DNA from: Tubulinosema ratisbonensis
Lineage: Eukaryota; Microsporidia; Tubulinosematidae
DNA length: 13,890 nt
Direction of reading: 5' to 3'
NCBI GenBank assembly: GCA_004000155.1
Contig: RCSS01000738.1
Span: 1 to 13,890 of the forward strand
The position numbers and the translations under genes were made by a program. Shown here piece by piece: positions 1 through 7,268 of the stretch (position 1 is its first letter; the number at the start of each line of letters is the position of its first letter). Under the pieces are notes generated by a model. That model saw only the letters and a program-made list of their open reading frames with translations. It made no database searches and was not told where the DNA came from.

Positions 1-663
1 AACCCAACCTTAAAAGCACTCTATTCAGAACCATCAATAAACAACCTAAAAACATTTTATATAAACCAACTAAAAATATTTGTATTTCATAATTTACAAT
101 TTCTTTTATGCAGATCAAGAATAAACTGTTCAGATTTGTTCAGACAATACGAATATATTTCTAATAATTTTGAACAAAGAATATTTGATAACTTAGAAAA
201 TACAGAAGAAATAAAAAGAATGTTAACAAAAGATATTAAAAAAATTACTTATTCTTACAAGAATGAAACTTTAGATGTTCTAACATTAAAATTGGCATTA
301 AAAAGATTAAATTTTTCTGATAAGAAATTAAATGACACTGCCATAAAATTAAGAAATAAATTTTTAAATGCTTGTAAACAAATAATTGAATCAATCTATG
401 ATAATTATTTAGTTATGGATGCTCAATTTGATTATATTAGAGAAAAGAGAAAAATCTTTGCTGAAGATATTTATGAAAATCATTATATTCCTTTTAAAAG
501 TTTTTATGATTGTCATGATATTCCTATTGAATATGGTAAAAAACTTTTTAATCCTTGTAAGTTATATGATAGTGAGAATGTTTGTTGTGAGTATAGGTTT
601 ATTCCTAAAAATACTAGTCAAAGTTTTGTTGAGTCAAAGGTTGATTGGAGAAAATTTAACTAA
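1..663 (+). CDS. C-terminal part of an unrecognised protein, 5' end outside the window
   Basis: The frame is open from the first base to the stop at 661-663, so about 220 residues of a longer protein are visible. The TTG at 136 is not a convincing start: the frame is uninterrupted upstream and no ATG is found there. I recognise no domain. The visible part is Lys/Asn/Ile/Tyr-rich, probably helical (for example the stretch around KLALKRLNFSDKKLND), and has several cysteines near the end, including a CC pair (ENVCCEY). No membrane segment lies in this frame, but directly after the stop the next frame encodes a hydrophobic stretch followed by a basic tail (see 649-751). If that tail belongs to the gene, the product would be a C-terminally anchored membrane protein with a Cys-bearing domain on one side. 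A lineage-specific family member is possible; function unknown. Confidence 0.7.
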   Translation, partial: NPTLKALYSEPSINNLKTFYINQLKIFVFHNLQFLLCRSRINCSDLFRQYEYISNNFEQRIFDNLENTEEIKRMLTKDIKKITYSYKNETLDVLTLKLALKRLNFSDKKLNDTAIKLRNKFLNACKQIIESIYDNYLVMDAQFDYIREKRKIFAEDIYENHYIPFKSFYDCHDIPIEYGKKLFNPCKLYDSENVCCEYRFIPKNTSQSFVESKVDWRKFN

Positions 664-751
664 TTATGAAAATTATTTTTTATTTTTTACTCCGTTCTTT
701 TTAGGTTTTATTATTTTTTTTATAATAAAATTTATTAAAAGAAGAAGATAA
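649..751 (+). other. Possible frame-shifted transmembrane tail of the preceding gene
   Basis: In the frame one base ahead of the upstream gene, the sequence from about 649 to the stop at 749-751 reads as a strongly hydrophobic segment of about 20 residues (FLFFTPFFLGFIIFFIIKF) ending in a basic IKRRR. That is the layout of a membrane helix with a positively charged stop-transfer end. Skipping a single base in the A/T-rich run at 649-656, just before the upstream stop, would join it to the upstream gene. It may be a real frameshift (decay), a sequencing error in an A/T run, or a chance product of T-rich DNA, because TTT codons give Phe-rich translations for free. I lean slightly to a real tail because of the clean helix-plus-basic ending. 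Confidence 0.35.
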
Positions 752-822
752 TTAAAAAATTATTTTATTTGCATGTTTAGATTGTAAAACAAGAATTTTA
801 ATTATTAATTTAATTTATATTT

Positions 823-878
823 CTTGGGGGTGAACTAAAAATCATGATAACTTGGCGGTAAACTAAAATACATGATCA
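823..878. repeat. Tandem pair of 28-base repeats
   Basis: Positions 823-850 and 851-878 are head-to-tail copies matching at 23 of 28 positions. Both begin CTTGG, share the core AACTAAAA, and carry CATGAT near the right end. The G-rich starts (TTGGGGGTG and TTGGCGGTA) stand out sharply in this AT-rich spacer, which suggests the sequence is under constraint or came from elsewhere, for instance the worn end of a mobile element. No transposase is visible nearby and no inverted partner was found. Confidence 0.65.
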
Positions 879-883
879 AAATT

Positions 884-1135
884 TTGCAAATAATTTTACT
901 TATTTTTTACAGATTTTGAAATATTTTTGAATATATTTTTACTAATTCTATAAATATTTATGATTGTTTTTTTACTAATACAATTTTATTTTTACTTTTT
1001 AAACATTTTAAAATATTTTTGAATGTATTTTTACTAATTTTTACAGATATTTTTGATTGTTTTTTTGCAAATACAATTTTATTTTTACTTTTTACACATT
1101 TTGCAGAATTTTTAAATATATTTTTATTCTTTAAT
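884..1135. repeat. Degenerate tandem array with a period of about 93 bases
   Basis: Two near-complete copies lie at about 919-1011 and 1011-1103. Landmarks recur with an offset of 92-93 bases: TTTTTGAAT at 924/1016, TGATTGTTTTTTT at 961/1054, and CAATTTTATTTTTACTTTTT at 981/1074. A partial copy precedes them (GCAAATA at 886 and 1067, with small deletions between) and a worn third copy follows from about 1104. The plus-strand open frame across it (1019-1201) is only a Phe/Leu-rich by-product of T runs. This is a small satellite-like array in the spacer between two genes; its function, if any, is unknown. Confidence 0.7.
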
Positions 1136-1241
1136 TACTCATTTTTTTATAATCTTTTTATAAGCTATTATTACAATACCACAATAAACCAAATGCCATA
1201 ATAAAAAATTAATTTATAATTTTAATCTTCAATTGATTTTT

Positions 1242-1300
1242 CTTAAAAAATTTTGATTTTTAAATGGAATCAATAATTAAATTTTTAAAAATTTTTTAAG
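1242..1300. repeat. Inverted repeat, 13-base perfect arms
   Basis: CTTAAAAAATTTT at 1242-1254 is the exact reverse complement of AAAATTTTTTAAG at 1288-1300, separated by 33 bases. It lies about 50 bases upstream of the long secreted-protein gene. It could form a hairpin or flank a small lost element, but arms made almost wholly of A and T arise easily by chance in this DNA. Confidence 0.5.
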
Positions 1301-1341
1301 ATAAGAAAAGATAAAAAGTATTTAAAGAAAAATACAGAATA

Positions 1342-1350
1342 CCCTTCATG
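1342..1350 (+). promoter_or_regulatory. CCC motif immediately before the start codon
   Basis: The bases just ahead of the ATG at 1348 read TACCCTTC. In microsporidia a short C-rich (CCC) or G-rich motif close to the start codon is a known hallmark of highly expressed genes. C triplets are rare in the spacers of this window, so this supports ATG 1348 as the real start and hints at strong transcription. An AT-rich TATA-like stretch (AGTATTTAAAG) lies about 30 bases upstream of the start. Motif seen; role inferred. Confidence 0.45.
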
Positions 1351-3540
1351 CAAATAGCATTCTCATTAACTTTACTTATAAATCATGTACAATCAAAGCC
1401 AGATTTAGTGCCATGGTTTCTTAAGCCAGGTGTATGTCCAAACCAATTGCCTATTACTCATAATCAACATTTACAATACACAGAAGGAGCACATTGTGGT
1501 GATTCCACTTGTGTTATACACACTGTAGTAGAAAATCCATTCCATATACCTGATTTTGTAGCTCAAGATGATGAAAAAGAGGATGAAGATTTTCAAGGAG
1601 CATCTGGTGAACCAGGACAAACCATCCAAGATTCATCAGAAGAAGAAAGTAATGCACATGGAGATAAGATTGAAATAAATGAATCTACCGATGAAAGTGA
1701 AAAAATGGATAAATCGAAGAAGAGGAAACATGATTCTGATGATGAAACAGATACAGAAGAAAGTAGTGATGATGGTCCAAAAAATAAAAAAAGCAAAACT
1801 GTTATTCAAAACACGCAAAATGTTGAACCGCCAGCAAAAAAGAAATGTTTGCCAAGTGCAAGTCAAGGATCTGCTGATGCACCATTTGATTTGCAGCCAA
1901 CCAAAATTATAACTCCTCAACAAATGGTAGAACAGCAACACTTAACTGCTAATATACCAAAAATACCAGTTGTTACAAATCAACAGTTTGTTTTGTACCC
2001 ACAAAGTATGCAAGGATTAACAAACATGTCTCCTCAGATAATTAAATTACCAATGGTTGGAGGACAAGTATACCAAATTAGTCCTGGAACAGCTTTGCCA
2101 ATAAACAAAGGTTCGCTACTCAAACCAATATTAATTCCTCAAAATATGATTAGCAAAACTATACCACAACCAATTCCTCAACAAAAACAACCAGAACACA
2201 ATGACGTAGAACCAGACAGTAATGTAGAAATAATGCCGCCACAAACACCAATAATGCGAGAAAAAGTGGTTCAAAAATTAAACTCAATGATAACTTCAAC
2301 TACTTCTGCAACAAAAGCATGTGCTCCTAAATTATTTCAGAAAATAACAATTGAGGGTGTGGAGTATGACATTGAATTAAGGCCTTCAACCAAAGAAACT
2401 GTGACAGGAACAGCTGAACAAACTTTAGGCAATGAAAAAGAAAAGAAATCTGATGTTGATGTTCCTAATCAGAGTGCAAATAAATCAAAAGAAGAAAGTT
2501 TGGTTAATCAAAATAATACATCTGAGTTGCCGCAAGGTGTTTTTAATCAAAGACAACCTCAGTTTTTACAACCAGAAAATAATTATTTCGGTCAAGCAAG
2601 CCAAGCAGATCTTTTAAGACAGCAAAATATTTACGGTAACCAGCCTGATGTTTATAATCAGTTACTAAGAAGACCTTTCTTAAATGATTCTTCACAAAGT
2701 TTTCCTAGCTATAATTCTGTTTATGGTGCGAGCCAATTTAATAACAGGCCCATAGTACCTCAGCCAATGTATTATGATATGCAAAATAGGATGAATTATG
2801 GTCAACAGTTAGGTTTACAAGACGATTTAATGAGAAGTTATTATCAAAACATGCCAAACAATCCATTCTTACAACCATCTAACTCTGATTATAGCAAAAT
2901 ATTGCAATCGCAGGCGTTACAAAGACATTACAATAATCCTGGTTTAAATTATCAACCATTAGGATTAGATCTTTCAAATTCTATGTTGTCACGACCAAAC
3001 GATCAAGTTCCAAATTTCGCTTCTTCTGATACCAGTGCTTTTAGAAAATTAAATTATGGCAATTATCCTCAGACAGATTTTCAAAGTTCAGGTTTGAATG
3101 AAAGATTTAATTTGGGTAGACAGCCAAGTGACATGTTTAGAAATCAACAGATGGATTTTAACCTACCACCACAAAATATTACTCAACCTAAACCTGCACT
3201 CTGGCAACCTTTTGCCTCAAATTTTACACCGAATTCCAGTGAACCAAAATCACCTGAAATCGACGTAACAGAAATTGAGAATCATAGTGCTGCTAGAGCA
3301 TTACCAACCCCTGACAGCAGCTGTAACGTTTATGGTAGAAGCTCTTCTAGTACTCATAGTATTCCTTTAACCAGTACATCCTTTTATGAAAGTGGAATGA
3401 TTCCATCCACCAGTGGATTCCCAGAAAATTCTTCCCAAAGTGCTTTCAATGCAAAAGGGTTAAATGTTAACAGAGAAGGTTTTGGTACGAATAGTGGTAA
3501 TGAAGAAGAACTAAATAAAACTCAAGAAAGGAGTGCTTAA
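1348..3540 (+). CDS. Putative secreted Q/N/P/S-rich protein with basic NLS-like clusters
   Basis: This 730-residue protein is not one I recognise. Residues 1-16 form a short hydrophobic N-terminus that reads as a signal peptide, with cleavage likely after VQS. A Cys-containing segment follows (C30, C50, C55 in CGDSTC). Residues about 73-150 are highly acidic and Ser-rich, interrupted by basic clusters KSKKRKH (122-128) and KNKKSK (145-150), with KKK at 164-166; these look like nuclear-localisation signals. The rest is low-complexity, rich in Q, N, P, S and Y, with only C167, C325 and C659; a short ordered-looking patch lies around 329-348. Potential N-glycosylation sites (NTS, NDS, NIT) are present. 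Codon use is visibly less AT-rich than in the neighbours. It could be a spore-wall or polar-tube component, or an effector exported to the host nucleus. No homology to known polar tube proteins is apparent. Confidence 0.8.
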   Translation: MQIAFSLTLLINHVQSKPDLVPWFLKPGVCPNQLPITHNQHLQYTEGAHCGDSTCVIHTVVENPFHIPDFVAQDDEKEDEDFQGASGEPGQTIQDSSEEESNAHGDKIEINESTDESEKMDKSKKRKHDSDDETDTEESSDDGPKNKKSKTVIQNTQNVEPPAKKKCLPSASQGSADAPFDLQPTKIITPQQMVEQQHLTANIPKIPVVTNQQFVLYPQSMQGLTNMSPQIIKLPMVGGQVYQISPGTALPINKGSLLKPILIPQNMISKTIPQPIPQQKQPEHNDVEPDSNVEIMPPQTPIMREKVVQKLNSMITSTTSATKACAPKLFQKITIEGVEYDIELRPSTKETVTGTAEQTLGNEKEKKSDVDVPNQSANKSKEESLVNQNNTSELPQGVFNQRQPQFLQPENNYFGQASQADLLRQQNIYGNQPDVYNQLLRRPFLNDSSQSFPSYNSVYGASQFNNRPIVPQPMYYDMQNRMNYGQQLGLQDDLMRSYYQNMPNNPFLQPSNSDYSKILQSQALQRHYNNPGLNYQPLGLDLSNSMLSRPNDQVPNFASSDTSAFRKLNYGNYPQTDFQSSGLNERFNLGRQPSDMFRNQQMDFNLPPQNITQPKPALWQPFASNFTPNSSEPKSPEIDVTEIENHSAARALPTPDSSCNVYGRSSSSTHSIPLTSTSFYESGMIPSTSGFPENSSQSAFNAKGLNVNREGFGTNSGNEEELNKTQERSA

Positions 3541-3812
3541 AATACAAAAGATCATTAAAATACCAATTTAATTAAAAAATTTAAAAAGATATTTTTACTC
3601 TAAAAATTGACTTAATATTAAAATTTTTTAATTTTTTATCGCAAAAAATGTTTAAATTTTTAATCTGAAAAATCAAAAAATTTTTTACAAATACACATGA
3701 AAAATTCAAAATAAATTAATAAAAATTAAAAATTGATTATTTTTTACAAATAAAAAAATATTTTAAAAATAATTAATTTTTTTTTATTTATTAATTTATT
3801 TTTTTATTTTAA

Positions 3813-4958
3813 ATGGATCCTTCTGCGATAGAAATTGGTTACAAATTATTTATTAAGAAAAATATGGACGGAACACCTTTTCATAAAGGAGAAATATTAG
3901 GAATAAAAGAAACACAATCAAAAAGATACTTTTACATCCATTACATTGATTACAACAAAAGATTGGATGAATGGGTGAGTGAAGATCTTTTAAAATTGGA
4001 TGACCCCTTTGAGATAGAAATCCCGAAAAAGAAAAAAAGAAAAGAACCTATAAAAAAAGAACCAACCAAAAAAAGAACCTCTTTTATAGAATCTGAGGAT
4101 GAAAAAACTAACACAATTAAAGAAGATGAAATTTACAAACTAAAAAATGTAAATAGAATCAAAATTAATGAACATTTGATTGATGCTTGGTATTTCTCTC
4201 CATACCCCGAATTATTTATTCAATCTGAAATAATTCACATTTGTCCATTCTGTTTGTTTTATTTTAAATATGAAACCACACTAAAATTACATCTTAACAA
4301 ATGTAAATTAAGACACCCGCCAGGAAATGAAATTTACAGAAAAGAAAATCTTTCTTTTTTTGAATTGGATGGACACATGCAAAAGAATTATTGTAGAAAT
4401 TTAGCACTCATTTCTAAATTATTTTTAGATCATAAAACACTTTACTATGACATTGATGTGTTTATGTTCTATGTTTTGTGTAGATACACTTCTACGGGGT
4501 ACCACATTTTAGGATATTTTTCAAAGGAGAAGAATTCTGAACAAGGTTATAATTTAGCTTGTATTCTTACCTTACCACATGAACAAAAAAAAGGGTACGG
4601 TAAAGTTTTAATAGATTTTTCATATTTACTCTCTAAAAGAGAGAAAAAATGTGCATCGCCAGAAAAACCTTTGAGTGATCTTGGATTATTAAGTTATAGA
4701 TCTTATTGGACTGAAACAATTGTTGAATTACTTAGACAAGTAAAAAGTATTTCTATCAAAGAAATTTCTTTGCACACTTCTATCACTGAAGAAGATATTA
4801 TTCATACACTTTGTGCTAAGGGAATTCTTAAATTTTATAAAGGAGAGCCTTGTTTTATTTTAAATACTCATTTAATTGATAAATCAATTCAAGCTGATTC
4901 TTACAGAGTGGACCCTAATGCTTTAAAATGGGACGTACATTTAACAGTCATTGATTAA
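3813..4958 (+). CDS. ESA1: MYST-family histone acetyltransferase, Esa1/Tip60 type
   Basis: Catalytic subunit of a NuA4-like complex; it transfers acetyl groups from acetyl-CoA to histone H4/H2A tails in the nucleus. Domains in the 381 residues: a chromo-barrel (Tudor-knot) at about 6-62, ending in the typical YNKRLDEWV; a basic linker (PKKKKRK, 71-77) that could serve as NLS; the MYST C2HC zinc finger with C144, C147, H160 and C164, followed by LRHPPGNEIYR; and the GNAT core. Core residues seen are K208 (the auto-acetylated lysine in DHKTLYYD), catalytic C250 in ACILTLP, the acetyl-CoA loop Q258-K264 (QKKGYGK) and the general base E284 in SPEKPLSDLG. A winged-helix-like C-terminus follows. 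It is slightly shorter than the yeast protein (445 residues) and appears intact. It converges on the next gene with a 29-base gap. Confidence 0.96.
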   Translation: MDPSAIEIGYKLFIKKNMDGTPFHKGEILGIKETQSKRYFYIHYIDYNKRLDEWVSEDLLKLDDPFEIEIPKKKKRKEPIKKEPTKKRTSFIESEDEKTNTIKEDEIYKLKNVNRIKINEHLIDAWYFSPYPELFIQSEIIHICPFCLFYFKYETTLKLHLNKCKLRHPPGNEIYRKENLSFFELDGHMQKNYCRNLALISKLFLDHKTLYYDIDVFMFYVLCRYTSTGYHILGYFSKEKNSEQGYNLACILTLPHEQKKGYGKVLIDFSYLLSKREKKCASPEKPLSDLGLLSYRSYWTETIVELLRQVKSISIKEISLHTSITEEDIIHTLCAKGILKFYKGEPCFILNTHLIDKSIQADSYRVDPNALKWDVHLTVID

Positions 4959-4970
4959 ATAAAAAATAAA
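4958..4970 (+). terminator. Polyadenylation-like AATAAA pair overlapping the stop codon
   Basis: AATAAA occurs at 4958-4963, sharing its first A with the TAA stop of the acetyltransferase gene, and again at 4965-4970. Polyadenylation signals overlapping stop codons are a familiar microsporidian feature. With only 29 bases to the convergent gene, the transcript must end inside or beyond that gene's 3' end. The motif is seen; its use is inferred, and AT-rich DNA makes AATAAA common. Confidence 0.4.
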
Positions 4971-4987
4971 TTCAATTAATTTTTTAA

Positions 4988-6976
4988 TTATTTTTTAAAA
5001 GGAGAGAATCTTTTACTTTTAAAAAAAATCTCTCTTTTAAATTCTGGCTCTTTTTCTTCTTCAATAATTTTCTTTACTTCTTTAAATTCAGGTATTTTGT
5101 TTTTTTTATAATTTATAATATTATATTCAATAAATGGTTCTGATTCTAATTTAAAGAGAGAAATTACATGATCATCTTTGATTATCAAAGGAACACTCTT
5201 TAACTCACATACCTTTTCTGATAACCCATTTTTAAACTGAAAAATCATTTCATTTCCATTCTTGTGTGAGGAAAAAAATACTTTATTATCCCAANAATCC
5301 AACCAATCAAATTCGCTCGCTAAAAAATAAACTTTTGATTCAAATTCATTTTGTAAATTAATTACATTTAATTTGTTATTTTCTCCCAGAAAAATAAAAC
5401 CCTTTTTACTTTTTAAAAAAGTTATTTCTTTAAAGTAAAAAGAACAAATCTCTTCATTACTAAAAGAAAAAACAGACAAATTATTTTTAGTAGCCAAGGA
5501 AATGAAATTTTCTGCCAAACTTACGTGCAATATTTCATCTTCTAATTCATTTTCAAAACAAAATTCTGGTGAATAAAAATAAAACTTATTTTTGTTTTCT
5601 AATCCGTTGGCTAAAACAATCTTTCCTTCGTTACTTGATCCTATTTTACATAAATTTCTGTCTATGATTTTATAAACACCAACTTCTTTGTCATGACAAA
5701 TTAAATTCACAAAACAAGCTTCTTCTCCCAAAAGAGATGTCAAATAACCATAAGAATTGTAATCAAGCAAAGATAATCTATCATTTTTAGAAATAATCTT
5801 TAACTTTGGTTTTATTTCTTCTTTTATTTTAAAAGATTTTACTGATTGTGAGATTACTTCGTGTTCAAAAAAATCTTCTAAAAACATATTTTCTAATTTT
5901 ACTGTTGTTTCATTATTGATTTTTAAATTAGAAATATTTTCGTTGGCAACAGAAAAGTCTTCTTTGTTTGGTTCTACAAATTCTGTTTTCAAAATTACGT
6001 TTGGTTTTTTACTTTTTTTATTTTTAAAAGTTGATTCTTTTTCCTCTAAAAATACAAAAGTTTCTTCGTAATTTGCTTTTTCAAAAATTACATCTTTCAT
6101 TTTTTGACTCAAAATTTTTTCTCCTAACGCAGTGGTTGCTTCTTTGATTATTTTAAATTCTTCTTCTTTGATCAAAATAATTGTATTATTTTTTTCATCG
6201 AAAATAAAAGAGTCATAAAAAATTTCAGATTCTTCTGATAATTCAGAAGAATCAACCATGTTTTTTCTTTTAAATTTCTGTCTTTCTTCGATTAATTCAT
6301 CAGAATCTTCTTTTACTTCNAAAGAAATTTTTTTCAACAATTTTTCTTTGTTAAAATCATAAACAAAAATATTTTTAGGGGATTGAATAAAAAGAATGCT
6401 TCCATTTTTGCTGAATAATACATCTTTAATTTCTTCTTTACATTGTAAAAATACAGCAAAAGCACTTTGATTCAAACAAAATAAATTTCTTTTTTCTATT
6501 GCGAAAAGATATTTGTGATAAAAAATATTTTCTACGTTGTCATATTCTTTTTTTGTAGGAAATAATTTTAATTTATTTCTAAAATCATTTATAAAAGTGG
6601 TATTACCATTCGAGTAAACCTTTCTGATTGGTGCAATATGAGTGATAGTTGTTATTTCTTTTTTTTCAGGGTAATTGAACAAATAAACTAAACTTTCACC
6701 AGTCTCAGTGCACAATGATAAAATTTTATTGGTCAAAGAAATAAATGTAATTTTAGAAGTAAAAGTTTCTATTTCTTCGATCGAAAAAGGTTCTTCTAAA
6801 AGAGAGGTGTAGTATAAATTTCCTTTTTCACTGTAAATAATAAAGTCATTTGTTAGTGTATATGCTGTACATTTCACTTCTAATGTATGTTTTAAAGATA
6901 AATCAGAAATTTTATAAATTTTTAAGGCAGTTTTTGTTGGAATTACAAAATAATCTTCTGAGCTAAGAGGTTTCAT
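4988..6976 (-). CDS. CTF4: Ctf4/AND-1/Mcl1-like replisome adaptor, shortened
   Basis: Ctf4 is a trimeric hub that couples the CMG helicase (through GINS) to DNA polymerase alpha and supports sister-chromatid cohesion. The 662 residues show an N-terminal WD40-like beta-propeller (about 1-310, repeated strands such as NGSILFIQSPKNIFVYDF), a charged low-complexity linker (about 315-395), and a second propeller (about 400-600) resembling the SepB domain: LDYNSYGYL at 404-412, HDKEVGVY at about 428, then the ENELEDEILHVSLAENFISL region (474-493) that parallels the AND-1 ID-hydrophobic-LG-WAAAAT stretch. The protein ends in a basic tail (KSKRFSPFKK). Only some 60 residues follow the propeller, so the C-terminal helical bundle of fungal Ctf4 is mostly missing. 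Two ambiguous codons (residues 219 and 561) stem from N bases. The assignment rests on pattern similarity; another WD40 protein is possible. Confidence 0.68.
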   Translation of the reverse strand: MKPLSSEDYFVIPTKTALKIYKISDLSLKHTLEVKCTAYTLTNDFIIYSEKGNLYYTSLLEEPFSIEEIETFTSKITFISLTNKILSLCTETGESLVYLFNYPEKKEITTITHIAPIRKVYSNGNTTFINDFRNKLKLFPTKKEYDNVENIFYHKYLFAIEKRNLFCLNQSAFAVFLQCKEEIKDVLFSKNGSILFIQSPKNIFVYDFNKEKLLKKISXEVKEDSDELIEERQKFKRKNMVDSSELSEESEIFYDSFIFDEKNNTIILIKEEEFKIIKEATTALGEKILSQKMKDVIFEKANYEETFVFLEEKESTFKNKKSKKPNVILKTEFVEPNKEDFSVANENISNLKINNETTVKLENMFLEDFFEHEVISQSVKSFKIKEEIKPKLKIISKNDRLSLLDYNSYGYLTSLLGEEACFVNLICHDKEVGVYKIIDRNLCKIGSSNEGKIVLANGLENKNKFYFYSPEFCFENELEDEILHVSLAENFISLATKNNLSVFSFSNEEICSFYFKEITFLKSKKGFIFLGENNKLNVINLQNEFESKVYFLASEFDWLDXWDNKVFFSSHKNGNEMIFQFKNGLSEKVCELKSVPLIIKDDHVISLFKLESEPFIEYNIINYKKNKIPEFKEVKKIIEEEKEPEFKREIFFKSKRFSPFKK

Positions 6977-7268
6977 TATTGGATAAAAAAGAAATTTAAA
7001 ATAATATTTAATAAAGGTTATTTTTAAATATTCTTTTTTAATATTATTTTTAGAAAATAAATTAAATATTATTTTAATATTAAATTAATATTATTTTTAG
7101 ATTAAATAAATAAATTAAATATTATTTTTAGATTAAATGAATACTATTTTAAAAAAAATAAATATTATTTTTAGATTAAATAAAGGTTATTTTTTAAATT
7201 AAAGTAAATATAATTTTAAGAAAATAAATTAAATATAATTTTTAAATATTAAAAAATTAAACCTAAAA
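6977..7268. promoter_or_regulatory. Divergent promoter region with four AATATTATTTTTAG copies
   Basis: These 292 bases separate the starts of the Ctf4-like gene (minus) and the condensin gene (plus), so both promoters must lie here. The 14-base word AATATTATTTTTAG recurs exactly at 7040-7053, 7087-7100, 7118-7131 and 7161-7174, spaced 47, 31 and 43 bases, the last three followed by ATTAAAT. All copies point in the same direction. It may be a degenerate minisatellite or a reiterated binding site; no gene or RNA is visible. Confidence 0.5.

Noticed and set aside
136..138. TTG as a start codon for the first gene
   Set aside because: The frame is open back to base 1, and non-ATG starts are not expected here; the gene is more simply a truncated 3' part.
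1019..1201. 60-residue plus-strand open frame that looks like a membrane protein
   Set aside because: It lies within the 93-base tandem array; the Phe/Leu-rich translation is what T runs give, and the copies do not keep a shared frame.
1593..1941. Minus-strand open frames opposite the secreted-protein gene
   Set aside because: They mirror the acidic/Ser-rich low-complexity codons of the plus-strand gene and show no independent protein features.
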